A stretch of 64,000 bases of DNA from Bacillus sp. B-jedd (lineage in GTDB: Bacteria; Bacillota; Bacilli; Bacillales; Cytobacillaceae). Position 1 is the stretch's first letter. Every line of letters starts with the position of its first letter. The DNA lies in assembly GCF_000821085.1 (NCBI RefSeq), contig NZ_CCXR01000001.1:1571001-1635000 (forward strand), written 5' to 3'. Shown here one piece after another: positions 1 to 10,218 of the stretch. The notes under the pieces are model-generated. The model worked only from the letters and a program-made list of their open reading frames with translations. It did not search any database and had not been told where the DNA came from. The position numbers were made by a program, and so were the translations under genes.

Positions 1-1256
1 GGAAAGTGCAGGCAATGAAGGGAGAAGCCAGGGCTGACGCACTGAAAGCAGTAGAAACGCTTGCCGGAAGGGCACTGAGGACGATTGCGGTTGCCTATAA
101 GCCAGTCACTCAAGGAAGGGTGATTCTTTCAGAAAGAGAAGCCGAAAAAGATTTGATTTTCATTGGCATCCAGGGTATGATCGATCCTCCTCGTCCTGAA
201 GTGAAACAAGCTGTCAGAGAGTGCCGTGAAGCGGGAATCAAGACAGTGATGATCACGGGTGACCATGTCATTACTGCGAAGGCGATCGCCAGGCAGCTTG
301 GCATTCTTGAAAAGAACAGCATAGTAATGGAAGGTACCAAGCTCTCTGCCCTCTCTGTGGAGGAATTGGAGGGAGTCGTTGAGGATGTATCAGTATTCGC
401 CCGTGTTTCTCCTGAACATAAATTAAAAATTGTCCAGGCGCTGCAAAGCAGAGGGCATATTGTTGCGATGACGGGTGACGGAGTCAATGATGCCCCTGCC
501 ATCAAAGCGGCAGATATTGGTGTCGCAATGGGGATTACCGGGACTGATGTCGCTAAAGAGGCATCCGCGCTCGTACTTCTGGATGATAATTTCGCGACAA
601 TTAAATCGGCAATTAAAGAAGGCCGGAATATATATGAGAATATCAGAAAATTTATCCGCTATTTGCTTGCGTCAAATGTGGGGGAAATCCTCGTCATGTT
701 ATTTGCGATGATTCTAGGCCTGCCTCTTCCGCTTGTCCCAATCCAGATTTTATGGGTAAACCTTGTGACTGACGGCCTTCCCGCGATGGCATTAGGGCTG
801 GATAAGCCAGAGGAAAATGTGATGAAACGAAAACCCCGCAGCCCGCGGGAAGGAGTTTTTGCGAGGGGCCTGGGCTGGAAAGTCGTTTCTCGCGGATTTT
901 TAATCGGAATTGTGACACTTGCCGCTTTTATGGCCATTTATTACCGGCATCCAGAAGAGCTGCATTATGCTCGGACTGTTGCATTTGCCACGCTCGTCCT
1001 GGCTCAGCTTATCCATGTTTTCGATTGCAGGAGTGAGATTTCTGTTCTTTCCAGAAATCCTTTCGGCAACAAATATCTTGTCTGGGCAGTAATTTCCTCT
1101 GCGGCGCTTATGGTTGCTGTTATCTATTATCCGCCTCTGCAGCCTGTTTTCCATACGCTACCGATTAAAGCAAGGGACTGGATGCTGATCCTCGGGTTAT
1201 CGGCCATTCCAACTTTTTTATTGGCAGGCACATTTTTGGCAAGAAAAACAAAATGA
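1..1256 (+). CDS. yloB: Calcium-transporting P-type ATPase, C-terminal part (5' end outside window)
   Basis: This is the C-terminal 416 or so residues of a P2A-type cation ATPase. The reading frame is open to the left edge, so the gene starts upstream and the phosphorylated DKTGT site is not in view. Visible are the TGD motif (MITGDH, about residue 81 of the fragment), the hinge motif GDGVNDAPAIKAADIGVAMG (a little after residue 155) and the last membrane segments. NVGE in M5 and NLVTDG in M6 match the site II calcium ligands of the SERCA family. The M8 position that holds a glutamate of site I in SERCA appears as LAQLIHV, which suggests a single-site pump. In B. subtilis the neighbour of yloC is YloB, a calcium ATPase linked to spores. 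Calcium as the substrate is inferred from family and synteny. Confidence 0.93.
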   Translation, partial: KVQAMKGEARADALKAVETLAGRALRTIAVAYKPVTQGRVILSEREAEKDLIFIGIQGMIDPPRPEVKQAVRECREAGIKTVMITGDHVITAKAIARQLGILEKNSIVMEGTKLSALSVEELEGVVEDVSVFARVSPEHKLKIVQALQSRGHIVAMTGDGVNDAPAIKAADIGVAMGITGTDVAKEASALVLLDDNFATIKSAIKEGRNIYENIRKFIRYLLASNVGEILVMLFAMILGLPLPLVPIQILWVNLVTDGLPAMALGLDKPEENVMKRKPRSPREGVFARGLGWKVVSRGFLIGIVTLAAFMAIYYRHPEELHYARTVAFATLVLAQLIHVFDCRSEISVLSRNPFGNKYLVWAVISSAALMVAVIYYPPLQPVFHTLPIKARDWMLILGLSAIPTFLLAGTFLARKTK

Positions 1257-1264
1257 GGTATGAT
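1236..1264 (+). promoter_or_regulatory. Sigma-A type promoter for yloC-remA-gmk-rpoZ
   Basis: A TTGGCA box (1236-1241) and a TATGAT box (1259-1264) are separated by exactly 17 bases. The -35 lies inside the last codons of the ATPase gene. The next gene starts about 90 bases downstream. Confidence 0.5.
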
Positions 1265-1353
1265 ATAATCACAAAGGTAGTAGAGAAGGCTCTATTGCCT
1301 TTTCTTTATGGACTCATTCGCTTAGACGGTATATTAAGAAGGATGTGCTGAAA

Positions 1354-2229
1354 ATGGTTGTAAGCATGACTGGTTTTGGGCACTGCAAAAAAGATGCCGA
1401 AACCTTTTCCATAAATGTCGAAGTGAAGACTGTAAACCACCGATTTTCCGAGTTTAGCTTCCGTATGCCGCGCCATTTGGTTAAAATGGAAGAGAAGATG
1501 AAGAAAACCCTCGGAAGGCATATGAGGAGAGGGCGTGCGGAAGTACATATCGCGATTGAAGGCGACGGACCGCAATCAAAAAAGCTGAAAATTGACTGGA
1601 ACCTTATAGATGACTTTTACAAGTTTGTTTCTGAAGCTGGATCAAAATATGGATTCCATCCCGGCGATGCATTCAAACAAATCCTAAGCCGAGAAGATTT
1701 TATACATATTGAGGAGCAGGAAAGCGGTTATGATGAGTTCGAGTCCCTGATTCTCGCAGCTTTGGATGAAGCGGGGATGATGCTGAAGGAAATGAGGCTC
1801 GCGGAAGGCGCCGAGCTCAAAAAGGATTTGGTGGGAAACCTGGGGAAAATGAAGGAAATCACCTTTGGCCTGGAAGCCTATGCTCCCACGGTCGCCGTCT
1901 CGTATCGGGAAAAACTTGCGAAAAGGATGGCGGAATTACTTGGCGGGGAACTGGATGAAGCGAGGATTTTATCGGAAGCGGCCATTTTTGCCGACAAAGC
2001 GGATATAAATGAAGAGCTTGCACGTTTAAAAAGCCATATTGGCCAATTCTTGACGATAATTGAAAAAGATGAACCGATTGGAAGGAAACTTGACTTTCTC
2101 GTACAGGAAATGAACAGGGAAGTGAATACGATCGGTTCCAAAGCAAATGATGCCAGGATTTCTGAAAAGGTTGTTGATATGAAGAGCCTGCTTGAAAAGC
2201 TGAAAGAACAAATTCAAAACATTGAGTAG
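1354..2229 (+). CDS. yloC: YicC/YloC family endoribonuclease
   Basis: A 291-residue protein of the YicC/YloC family. It carries the typical N-terminus MVVSMTGFG and the conserved VEVKTVNHRF, and the C-terminal DUF1732 region ends with EMNREVNTIGSKANDARIS. Members are now regarded as metal-dependent endoribonucleases; the role in the cell is less well defined. The start chosen is the ATG at 1354, because AAGAAGGA lies about 11 bases upstream and the N-terminus then matches the family. A GTG at 1345 would leave the ribosome site only two bases away. It opens the unit that continues with remA, gmk and rpoZ, as in B. subtilis. Confidence 0.93.
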   Translation: MVVSMTGFGHCKKDAETFSINVEVKTVNHRFSEFSFRMPRHLVKMEEKMKKTLGRHMRRGRAEVHIAIEGDGPQSKKLKIDWNLIDDFYKFVSEAGSKYGFHPGDAFKQILSREDFIHIEEQESGYDEFESLILAALDEAGMMLKEMRLAEGAELKKDLVGNLGKMKEITFGLEAYAPTVAVSYREKLAKRMAELLGGELDEARILSEAAIFADKADINEELARLKSHIGQFLTIIEKDEPIGRKLDFLVQEMNREVNTIGSKANDARISEKVVDMKSLLEKLKEQIQNIE

Positions 2230-2289
2230 GCGATGTTTAGAAAAGTGCCGGACGGCCGAAACTAACTATTTGACGAGTGGAGAATTGGC

Positions 2290-2553
2290 ATGCATATTAA
2301 ATTGATAAACATCGGATTTGGCAATATCGTATCCGCAAACCGGATCATTTCCATTGTAAGCCCGGAGTCGGCGCCCATCAAAAGGATTATCCAGGATGCC
2401 CGCGACAGGGGTTCGCTGATTGACGCTACTTATGGAAGAAGGACACGGGCTGTCATTGTGATGGATAGCGACCATGTCATTTTATCGGCTGTCCAGCCTG
2501 AAACGGTGGCGGGAAGGCTGACCGACCGTGAAGATATTTCGGATGAAGGGTAG
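2290..2553 (+). CDS. remA: Extracellular matrix regulatory protein RemA
   Basis: An 87-residue protein very close to B. subtilis RemA (YlzA) as remembered: the run [20 protein letters not shown] and the core [16 protein letters not shown] are nearly unchanged. RemA is a small DNA-binding protein that forms rings and activates biofilm matrix and osmoprotection genes. The C-terminus is slightly variable. A GGAG ribosome site lies 7 bases before the ATG. It lies between yloC and gmk, the standard place in Bacillus. Target genes in this organism cannot be told from the window. Confidence 0.95.
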   Translation: MHIKLINIGFGNIVSANRIISIVSPESAPIKRIIQDARDRGSLIDATYGRRTRAVIVMDSDHVILSAVQPETVAGRLTDREDISDEG

Positions 2554-2563
2554 GATATATTAA

Positions 2564-3178
<615 letters not shown>

Positions 3179-3179
3179 A

Positions 3180-3401
3180 TTGCTTTATCCATCAATAGAT
3201 TCACTTTTAAATAAAATCGATTCTAAATACTCGCTCGTTTCAGTTGCCGCTAAGCGTGCCCGCTTTATGCAGCATACGGAAGACCATCGTCTGGACAAGT
3301 ATGTTTCCCATAAATTTGTTGGGAAGGCGCTTGAAGAAATTGAGTGCGGAGAGCTTACTTACCGGATTGGCAAAAAGCCTGAAACTCCTGCTGAATCTTA
3401 A
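3180..3401 (+). CDS. rpoZ: RNA polymerase omega subunit
   Basis: A 73-residue omega subunit that helps assemble RNA polymerase. The start is a TTG at 3180, one base after the gmk stop codon: it gives [20 protein letters not shown], matching the family N-terminus, and TGGAGG lies about 9 bases upstream inside gmk. The conserved AAKRAR and VGKALEEIE segments are present. An ATG-like start further upstream in the same frame would only add residues that overlap gmk and do not belong to the family. Confidence 0.93.
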   Translation: MLYPSIDSLLNKIDSKYSLVSVAAKRARFMQHTEDHRLDKYVSHKFVGKALEEIECGELTYRIGKKPETPAES

Positions 3402-3477
3402 TCCTCTGTCTTTGAGGCGCGTGGTTAGTTAGTTTGAGGTTTAGTTGGCTGCCAAAAACAGCTTGATAATACATGGA

Positions 3478-3519
3478 GAGGCTGTACTTGGGCAACCGCC
3501 CATCAGCCTCTTTCTTTTT
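3478..3519 (+). terminator. Rho-independent terminator after rpoZ
   Basis: Stem GAGGCTG (3478-3484) pairs with CAGCCTC (3504-3510), with an inner stem TGGGC/GCCCA, followed by TTTCTTTTT. It ends the yloC-rpoZ unit. Confidence 0.7.
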
Positions 3520-3558
3520 CCGGAAACAAGCGTGTACCCAAAATAGAAAACGGGATCA

Positions 3559-3595
3559 AAAACACAAGCGCCGACATTGAGGCGCTTGTGTTTTT
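3559..3595 (+). terminator. Strong hairpin terminator before coaBC, possibly bidirectional
   Basis: A 13-15 bp perfect stem: AAACACAAGCGCC (ending at 3572) pairs with GGCGCTTGTGTTT (from 3581), with the 8-base loop GACATTGA and flanking A and T runs. Together with the hairpin at 3478 it separates rpoZ from coaBC. Otherwise the 279-base gap shows nothing recognisable. Confidence 0.75.
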
Positions 3596-3680
3596 CAAAG
3601 AGGCAAAACGTGAAAATTTCTCTCCGTTCCTTCATAATGGAGACAGGATTCGTGAACGAAACTAGGCGGAGGAATGCCAA

Positions 3681-4889
3681 ATGCTTGAAAATAAAAAAAT
3701 ACTGCTGTGTGTGACAGGGGGAATCGCGGTTTATAAAGCAGCGGCCCTTACGAGTAAGCTTGTCCAGGCCGGAGCACAAGTGAAAGTGATCATGAGTGAG
3801 TCGGCCGCCAAGTTTGTAGCACCGCTGACCTTCCAGGCTCTGTCCCGGAATGATGTTTATACTGATACATTTGACGAGAAAATTCCGGGTGCGATTGCGC
3901 ATATCGATCTGGCTGATTGGCCTGACCTCGTTATATGTGCTCCGGCAACCGCTAACACGATAAGCAAGCTTGCTACAGGAATAGCTGATAATATGGTTAC
4001 AACCACATTGCTTGCTACAACCGCGCCGGTGTGGATTGCCCCCGCTATGAATGTCCATATGTACCATCATCCAGCTGTTACCCGGAATATTGAAACCCTC
4101 CATAGAGATGGATATAAATTCATTGAGCCTGCTGAAGGATACCTTGCATGCGGCTATGTTGGGAAAGGAAGGCTCGAAGAACCGGAAAAAATTGTTGAGC
4201 TAGCGAGCCTTTACTTTCAAGGCAGCCAAGGAGAGTTAAATGGAAAAACCGTTCTTATTACAGCTGGTCCGACTCGGGAAAGAATAGACCCTGTCAGATT
4301 TATTTCGAATGAATCAAGTGGGAAAATGGGGTACGCGATTGCCGGGGAAGCCGTAGCAAAAGGGGCTAAAGTCATCCTTGTTTCCGGCCCGGTTCATCTT
4401 GTGCCGCCAAAAGGGGTTGAAGTCATCAACGTGGAAAGTGCCGCTGAGATGTATCATGCGGTCCTTTCAAATTTCGACTTGGCGGATATTGTGATTAAAT
4501 CGGCAGCTGTCTCTGATTACCGCCCGAAAACAGCATATGATTATAAGGTGAAAAAGAGACCTATTGACGAAACAATCGAATTGGAACGGACAAAAGACAT
4601 TCTTAAAGAACTTGGCGCTTTAAAAACAAGCCAGATCTTAATTGGGTTTGCGGCTGAAACAAATAACCTCGCCGAATATGCCAGCAAAAAGCTGGTTGAA
4701 AAAAACGCGGATTTAATTGTTGCCAATAATGTAAAAAGCGCTGGGGCAGGTTTTGGGACGGACACGAATATAGTGACCCTGTTCAGAAAGGACGGCACGC
4801 ATGAAAGCCTTCCGCTAATGTCTAAACAGGAAGTTGCAAAAAGGATTTTGCAAGAAGCTGCCATTCTGGCGGGGGAGGCAAAAGAATGA
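3681..4889 (+). CDS. coaBC: Bifunctional phosphopantothenoylcysteine decarboxylase / phosphopantothenate-cysteine ligase
   Basis: A 402-residue two-domain enzyme for two steps of coenzyme A synthesis. The N-terminal flavoprotein half (about residues 1-180) has the PAMN motif (APAMNVHMYHHP, near residue 120) and the flap with the active cysteine (ACGYVGKGRL, about residues 156-165). The C-terminal ligase half has NESSGKMGYA (about 209), AAVSDYRP and the KKRP nucleotide motif (about 291). The stop codon overlaps the priA start by four bases (ATGA), so the two are translationally coupled, as in B. subtilis. Confidence 0.96.
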   Translation: MLENKKILLCVTGGIAVYKAAALTSKLVQAGAQVKVIMSESAAKFVAPLTFQALSRNDVYTDTFDEKIPGAIAHIDLADWPDLVICAPATANTISKLATGIADNMVTTTLLATTAPVWIAPAMNVHMYHHPAVTRNIETLHRDGYKFIEPAEGYLACGYVGKGRLEEPEKIVELASLYFQGSQGELNGKTVLITAGPTRERIDPVRFISNESSGKMGYAIAGEAVAKGAKVILVSGPVHLVPPKGVEVINVESAAEMYHAVLSNFDLADIVIKSAAVSDYRPKTAYDYKVKKRPIDETIELERTKDILKELGALKTSQILIGFAAETNNLAEYASKKLVEKNADLIVANNVKSAGAGFGTDTNIVTLFRKDGTHESLPLMSKQEVAKRILQEAAILAGEAKE

Positions 4890-7300
4890 ATATTGCAAGT
4901 GTGATTGTCGATGTACCTGCAAAACAGACGGATAAGCCTTTTGATTACAAGATACCGGCAAGATGGGTAGGCACGATTGTGCCGGGGATGAGGGTCGTGG
5001 TTCCTTTCGGGCCAAGAAGGGTGCAGGGATTTGTCGTGGCCTTGAAGGACCATTCGGAATTTGCGAAGCTCAGGGAAATCCATGAGCCAATGGACTTGGT
5101 CCCAGTCCTGAACAAAGAGCTGCTCAGCCTTGGAAACTGGCTAACGGGCCATACTCTCAGCTTTAAAATATCAGCCTTCCAGGCAATGCTTCCTGCGGCT
5201 TTAAAGGCAAAATATAATAAAAAGGTCAAGCTCGCCCAGGGTGTAAGCATCGAGGAACTGCCCGAAGGACTCCGCCATTTTTTCGAAGGAGGACAGTCCA
5301 TCGGGTGGGACGATGCGGTAAAGGGCGGGCTTGTCCCCGTCCTGCAAAAGGAAGCCTCCGCGGGACATATTGAAGTCCTCTATGAAGTCAGGGAAAGGCT
5401 TGGCAAAAAACACCTCAAATTTGTGTTCCCACTCCTTGCTGAGGATGAGATGAGGTCAGCGCTTGGGGAAATATCCCCCAGGGCTGCCAAGCAGCGTGAC
5501 CTCATAGCCTATTTCATCGAGAATCCCGAGCCGGTAGAAGCACGAAAACTCGTATCGGAAATGGGCTTTTCCAATTCCGCTATCAAGGGCCTTTCAGACA
5601 AAGGCCTTCTCGGGGAGAAAGACTTGGAGGTTTACAGGGATCCTTATGAGGACCGTGATTTTGCAAAGACTGAACCCCTAAAGCTTACCTTCGGCCAGCA
5701 TACAGCCATTTCACCGATCCTTTCATCCATAGAGGAGAACCGCCATGAGGTGTTTTTGCTCTATGGAGTGACAGGCAGCGGAAAAACGGAAATTTATCTT
5801 CAATCCATTCAAGAGGTCATCGAGGAAGGGAAGGAAGCGATTGTCCTTGTTCCGGAAATTGCCCTGACACCGCAAATGGTCGAACGGTTTAAAGGCCGGT
5901 TCGGCGCCCAGGTCGCGGTCTTGCATAGCGGCCTGTCAGCAGGGGAGAAATATGATGAATGGAGAAAAATCCAGCGGCGTGAAGTAAAGGTCGCCGTAGG
6001 GGCAAGATCTGCGATTTTCGCGCCTTTTGAAAATCTCGGGATCATTATTATTGATGAAGAACATGAAACAAGCTATAAACAGGAAGAGATGCCACGATAC
6101 CATGCGAGGGATGTGGCTATTGAAAGGGGAAATAATCATCATTGCCCAGTCATATTGGGCAGCGCGACCCCTTCGCTCGAATCCTTCGCCAGGGCACAAA
6201 AAGGCGTATATTCCCTGCTGAAGCTTCCCGACCGGATGAATAATCAGCCAATGCCCGAGGTTGAAATCGTTGATATGAGGGAAGAATTGCGTTCGGGCAA
6301 CCGGTCGATGTTTTCCAGGAAGCTTTTTGAAAAAATTGAGGACAGGCTTGAAAAAAAGGAGCAAATCGTCCTCTTCCTTAATAAACGGGGACACTCATCG
6401 TTCGTGATGTGCCGGGATTGCGGTTATGTCATGGGCTGCCCGCATTGTGATATTTCGCTTACGTATCATCGGAGAAATGAGCAGATGAAATGCCATTATT
6501 GCGGTTATGAAACCCATGTCCCTTTGCAGTGCCCCGAATGCCTGAGCGAGCATATCCGTTACTTCGGTACAGGTACCCAAAAGATCGAGGAGGAACTAGG
6601 AAAGCTGCTACCCCAGGCGAGGGTAGTCAGGATGGACATGGACACGACAGGCAGAAAAGGGTCGCATGAAAGGCTATTAAAGGAATTCTCTGAGGGCAGG
6701 GCCGATATTCTCCTTGGCACGCAGATGATCGCCAAGGGCCTTGATTTCCCTAATATCACGCTTGTTGGCGTCCTGTCCGCCGATACGATGTTGCACCTGC
6801 CCGATTTCCGTTCGTCGGAAAAAACATTCCAGCTGCTGACGCAGGTTAGCGGGAGAGCCGGGCGCCATGAACTTCCAGGAGAAGTCGTCATCCAGACATA
6901 TACGCCCGAGCACTACAGTATAGAATTGGCCGGCAGCCAGGACTATGACCTTTTTTATCAGAGGGAAATGATGAATAGGAAGGTTCATAAATATCCGCCT
7001 TTCTATTTTCTTGCCCTTGTCACCGTCAGCCATGACCAGCTGATGAAGGCAGTTTCCGTCACGGAACAGATCACCGCGTTTTTAAGGGCGAGAGTTTCAG
7101 ATGAAGCGGTAGTGCTTGGCCCTGTTGCATCGCCGATTCCAAGAATCAATGACCGCTACCGGTACCAGTGTCTCGTAAAATACAAGCATGAACCATCCCT
7201 GGGGGATAACCTGAAACAGGTGCTTGACAGGTACCAGAAAGAAGATGGGTCTGGAGGTCTTCAAGTATCTGTTGACATCAATCCTTACCTGCTTATGTAG
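4886..7300 (+). CDS. priA: Primosomal protein N', replication restart helicase
   Basis: An 804-residue PriA helicase that reloads the replisome at stalled forks. The N-terminal DNA-binding part is followed by the helicase core with Walker A GVTGSGKTEIY (about residue 293) and the DEEH box in IIIDEEHETSY (about 388). A zinc-binding region follows at about 508-558 (CRDCGYVMGCPHC, then CHYCGY and CPEC), with eight cysteines in the family pattern. The helicase C-terminal motif is QVSGRAGR. Length is normal. It overlaps coaBC by four bases. Confidence 0.97.
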   Translation: MNIASVIVDVPAKQTDKPFDYKIPARWVGTIVPGMRVVVPFGPRRVQGFVVALKDHSEFAKLREIHEPMDLVPVLNKELLSLGNWLTGHTLSFKISAFQAMLPAALKAKYNKKVKLAQGVSIEELPEGLRHFFEGGQSIGWDDAVKGGLVPVLQKEASAGHIEVLYEVRERLGKKHLKFVFPLLAEDEMRSALGEISPRAAKQRDLIAYFIENPEPVEARKLVSEMGFSNSAIKGLSDKGLLGEKDLEVYRDPYEDRDFAKTEPLKLTFGQHTAISPILSSIEENRHEVFLLYGVTGSGKTEIYLQSIQEVIEEGKEAIVLVPEIALTPQMVERFKGRFGAQVAVLHSGLSAGEKYDEWRKIQRREVKVAVGARSAIFAPFENLGIIIIDEEHETSYKQEEMPRYHARDVAIERGNNHHCPVILGSATPSLESFARAQKGVYSLLKLPDRMNNQPMPEVEIVDMREELRSGNRSMFSRKLFEKIEDRLEKKEQIVLFLNKRGHSSFVMCRDCGYVMGCPHCDISLTYHRRNEQMKCHYCGYETHVPLQCPECLSEHIRYFGTGTQKIEEELGKLLPQARVVRMDMDTTGRKGSHERLLKEFSEGRADILLGTQMIAKGLDFPNITLVGVLSADTMLHLPDFRSSEKTFQLLTQVSGRAGRHELPGEVVIQTYTPEHYSIELAGSQDYDLFYQREMMNRKVHKYPPFYFLALVTVSHDQLMKAVSVTEQITAFLRARVSDEAVVLGPVASPIPRINDRYRYQCLVKYKHEPSLGDNLKQVLDRYQKEDGSGGLQVSVDINPYLLM

Positions 7301-7372
7301 CAGACGGAAAAATAGATTAGAAGAAACTTTTTTTGGCAAAAGTATTAAAAAGGCAAATTGGAGGAACAACCT

Positions 7373-7858
7373 TTGGCAATTCGGAAATTAGTACTGCATC
7401 CTGCAGATATACTGGAACAACGTTGCAACGAAGTGGAGCGATTTGACAAAAAACTCGCTAAACTTCTTGATGATATGTATGAGACGATGATTGAATTTGA
7501 TGGTGTCGGCCTGGCCGCCCCGCAAATCGGGCAGCCGATCCGCGTGGCCATTGTTGATGTTGATGATGATACAGGGACGATTGAAATGGTGAATCCGCGC
7601 ATCCTGTCCGTTTCCGGTGAACAAACAGGGACGGAAGGCTGCTTAAGCTTCCCAGGCCTGTATGGGGAAGTCACCCGACCCAATACGGTCATCATTGAAG
7701 CCTTCGACAGGAAGGGAAGAAAGTATACACTTGAAGCTGATGGATTTCTCGCTCGGGCGATTCAGCATGAGATCGATCACCTGGACGGCGTTCTGTTCAC
7801 GTCTAAGGTAAGCAGGTATCTTGAGGAAGAAGAAATCGAGGGAGTGGCTGGCGAATGA
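7373..7858 (+). CDS. def: Peptide deformylase
   Basis: A 161-residue deformylase that removes the formyl group from new proteins. All three motifs are present: [10 protein letters not shown] (about residues 43-52), EGCLSFP (about 88-94) and QHEIDHLDG (about 131-139), supplying the metal-binding Cys and two His. The start chosen is the TTG at 7373, giving [11 protein letters not shown], because GGAGG lies about 8 bases upstream. An in-frame TTG at 7358 would place that ribosome site inside the gene. It overlaps fmt by four bases. Confidence 0.94.
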   Translation: MAIRKLVLHPADILEQRCNEVERFDKKLAKLLDDMYETMIEFDGVGLAAPQIGQPIRVAIVDVDDDTGTIEMVNPRILSVSGEQTGTEGCLSFPGLYGEVTRPNTVIIEAFDRKGRKYTLEADGFLARAIQHEIDHLDGVLFTSKVSRYLEEEEIEGVAGE

Positions 7859-8799
7859 CGAACGTAATTTTTATGGGAACCCCTGATTTTTCTGTGCCTG
7901 TATTGAGAAGGGTACTGGATGACGGCTATAATGTCATCGCGGTTGTTACCCAGCCTGACAGGCCGGTCGGCAGGAAAAGAGTTATGACTGCTCCCCCTGT
8001 TAAAACAGAGGCGTTGAAGCATGGTATTCCTGTCCTGCAGCCGGAAAAAATCAGAAACAAAGAAGAGTTGGAAAAGGTGATTGGCTTAAAGCCAGATTTG
8101 ATTATTACAGCAGCTTTCGGGCAGATTTTGCCTAAGGAATTGCTGGAGGCTCCAAAATATGGCTGCATCAATGTCCACGCATCCCTGCTCCCTGAGCTCC
8201 GGGGCGGGGCTCCGATTCATTATGCGATCATTGAGGGTAAGAAAAAAACCGGGATTACCATCATGTATATGGAAGAAAAGCTTGATGCCGGCGATATACT
8301 CACACAAGTTGAAGTCCCCATTTCCGAATCGGATACAGTTGGCTCCCTGCATGACAAGTTGAGCGAAGCTGGCTCTAACCTTTTATCGGAAACATTGCCG
8401 CGCCTTTTAAGAGGGGAATTGACTCCTATTAAACAAAAGGATGAGGAAGCGACCTTCGCCTACAACATAAAAAGGGAACAAGAACGGATTGACTGGTCAA
8501 CGGGCGGGGAACAGATATACAACCAAATCAGAGGCATGAATCCATGGCCTGTCGCCTATACCACTCTTGATGGCCAGGTTGTTAAACTATGGGAAAGTGA
8601 AAAAGTCCGCCCTACCGAGGCGGGGGAACCTGGAGAAGTACTCAAACTCGAAGGAAATGGCATCATTGTAGCTACTGGAAATGATACAGCCATAAAAATC
8701 GTCAAGCTTCAGCCTTCAGGGAAGAAGCCGATGGAAGCAGAGGAATTTTTGCGCGGAGCAGGGTCAAAACTTGAACGAGGCGCCAGTTTCGGCAATTAA
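7855..8799 (+). CDS. fmt: Methionyl-tRNA formyltransferase
   Basis: A 314-residue enzyme that formylates initiator Met-tRNA with 10-formyltetrahydrofolate. It begins [17 protein letters not shown], the typical opening. The catalytic segment [16 protein letters not shown] (about residues 104-119) and the downstream KLDAGDIL are intact. The C-terminal tRNA-binding domain begins near residue 205. The ATG overlaps the def stop codon, so the two opposing activities are made from one message. Confidence 0.96.
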   Translation: MTNVIFMGTPDFSVPVLRRVLDDGYNVIAVVTQPDRPVGRKRVMTAPPVKTEALKHGIPVLQPEKIRNKEELEKVIGLKPDLIITAAFGQILPKELLEAPKYGCINVHASLLPELRGGAPIHYAIIEGKKKTGITIMYMEEKLDAGDILTQVEVPISESDTVGSLHDKLSEAGSNLLSETLPRLLRGELTPIKQKDEEATFAYNIKREQERIDWSTGGEQIYNQIRGMNPWPVAYTTLDGQVVKLWESEKVRPTEAGEPGEVLKLEGNGIIVATGNDTAIKIVKLQPSGKKPMEAEEFLRGAGSKLERGASFGN

Positions 8800-8838
8800 T
8801 ACGTTTACTTCCTGCAGATTGAAAGGAGAGAAGGGCGG

Positions 8839-10215
8839 ATGCGCGAAGGCGCCTGCCCGAAAGAAGTGGCAGCAAATAAAAAAAATGTCCGGGAGACAGC
8901 ATTGGAGCTTTTGGATACAATAGAGAAAAATCAGGCATACAGCAATCTGCTATTACATCATACAATTGAAAAAAATAAGCTGCCTCAGCGGGATGTCGCC
9001 TTATTGACCGAACTTGTTTATGGGACTCTGCAAAGGAGCATGACCCTTGATTACTATCTTTCTCCTTTTTTGAAAAGAGGAAAGAAAGCGGACCGTTGGG
9101 TTATCCATCTTTTAAAACTGACGGTTTACCAAATGGTCTTTCTTGATAAAATACCGGAAAGGGCAGCGATTTTCGAGGCTGTTGAAATCGCGAAAAAACG
9201 GGGCCATAAAGGGATCGCCTCAATGGTAAACGGGGTATTGAGAAGTATCCAAAGGGAAGGGGTCCCTTCTCTTGATGATATAAAAGACCCCGCGGAACGG
9301 CTTGCCATTGAAACGAGCCATCCTGATTGGCTTGTAAAAAGATGGCTTAATCAATTCGGTTATGAAAAAACGAAGGAAATGTGTGAAATCAACCTGACCG
9401 CACCACTCCAGACGGCGAGGGTCAATCTTACAAGGATTTCACGTGAGGACTGTATAAACCTTTTGGTGGAGGAAGGCTTCCAGGTTGAGCCGAGCCCGGT
9501 CATCCCGGAAGCGGTCAGGGCGCTGAAAGGAAATCTTGCGAATTCTTCCGCCTTTAAGGAAGGGTACCTGACCATACAGGATGAAAGCTCTATGCTCGCA
9601 GCTTATGCTCTTGGTGCCGGACGAGATGAACTCATTCTCGATGCATGCGCCGCGCCTGGTGGCAAAAGCACCCATATTGCCGAAAAGCTTGGCGGGACAG
9701 GAAAAGTTATCTCGCTTGACCTGCATGAGCATAAAGTGAAGCTGATCATGGATAATGCTTTAAGGTTGGGACTTGAAAATATTGAAGCCAAGGCTATGGA
9801 CAGCCGTTTGGCCCAAAGTAGTTTCAAGCCTGAAACCTATGACAGGATCCTCCTTGATGCACCATGCTCAGGACTGGGTGTCATGAGGCGGAAACCTGAT
9901 ATGAAATATTCGAAAGTGGAAAATGACCTGGCAAGGCTCCGTGAAATTCAACAGGAGCTTCTCGATTCAGTCGCCCCTTTGTTAAAAAAAGGTGGAATTC
10001 TTGTCTATAGTACGTGTACAGTAGATAAAGGAGAAAACGAGGAAAGTGTTTCCGCTTTTCTTGCTAGGCATCCAGAATACGAACGAGATTCAGGACTGGC
10101 TGAAAGAATGCCTTTGCCTGTACGCCCGCTGATTACCGGCGCGGACCTGCAGGTTATGCCTCAGGATTTTGGCTCGGACGGGTTTTATATTGCAAGTCTA
10201 CGAAAGAAGGTGTAA
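8839..10215 (+). CDS. rsmB: 16S rRNA (cytosine-967-C5)-methyltransferase
   Basis: A 458-residue RsmB (Sun) enzyme. The N-terminal third is NusB-like and binds RNA. The C-terminal half is the methyltransferase, with the SAM site DACAAPGGKSTH (about residue 268) and two conserved cysteines in DAPCSGLG (about 340) and YSTC (about 391). GGAGAGAAGG lies before the ATG at 8839. The first 15 or so residues (RVRE-type lead with GACPK) are poorly conserved, so a slightly later start is possible. It is followed after three bases by rlmN. Confidence 0.94.
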   Translation: MREGACPKEVAANKKNVRETALELLDTIEKNQAYSNLLLHHTIEKNKLPQRDVALLTELVYGTLQRSMTLDYYLSPFLKRGKKADRWVIHLLKLTVYQMVFLDKIPERAAIFEAVEIAKKRGHKGIASMVNGVLRSIQREGVPSLDDIKDPAERLAIETSHPDWLVKRWLNQFGYEKTKEMCEINLTAPLQTARVNLTRISREDCINLLVEEGFQVEPSPVIPEAVRALKGNLANSSAFKEGYLTIQDESSMLAAYALGAGRDELILDACAAPGGKSTHIAEKLGGTGKVISLDLHEHKVKLIMDNALRLGLENIEAKAMDSRLAQSSFKPETYDRILLDAPCSGLGVMRRKPDMKYSKVENDLARLREIQQELLDSVAPLLKKGGILVYSTCTVDKGENEESVSAFLARHPEYERDSGLAERMPLPVRPLITGADLQVMPQDFGSDGFYIASLRKKV

Positions 10216-10218
10216 CGG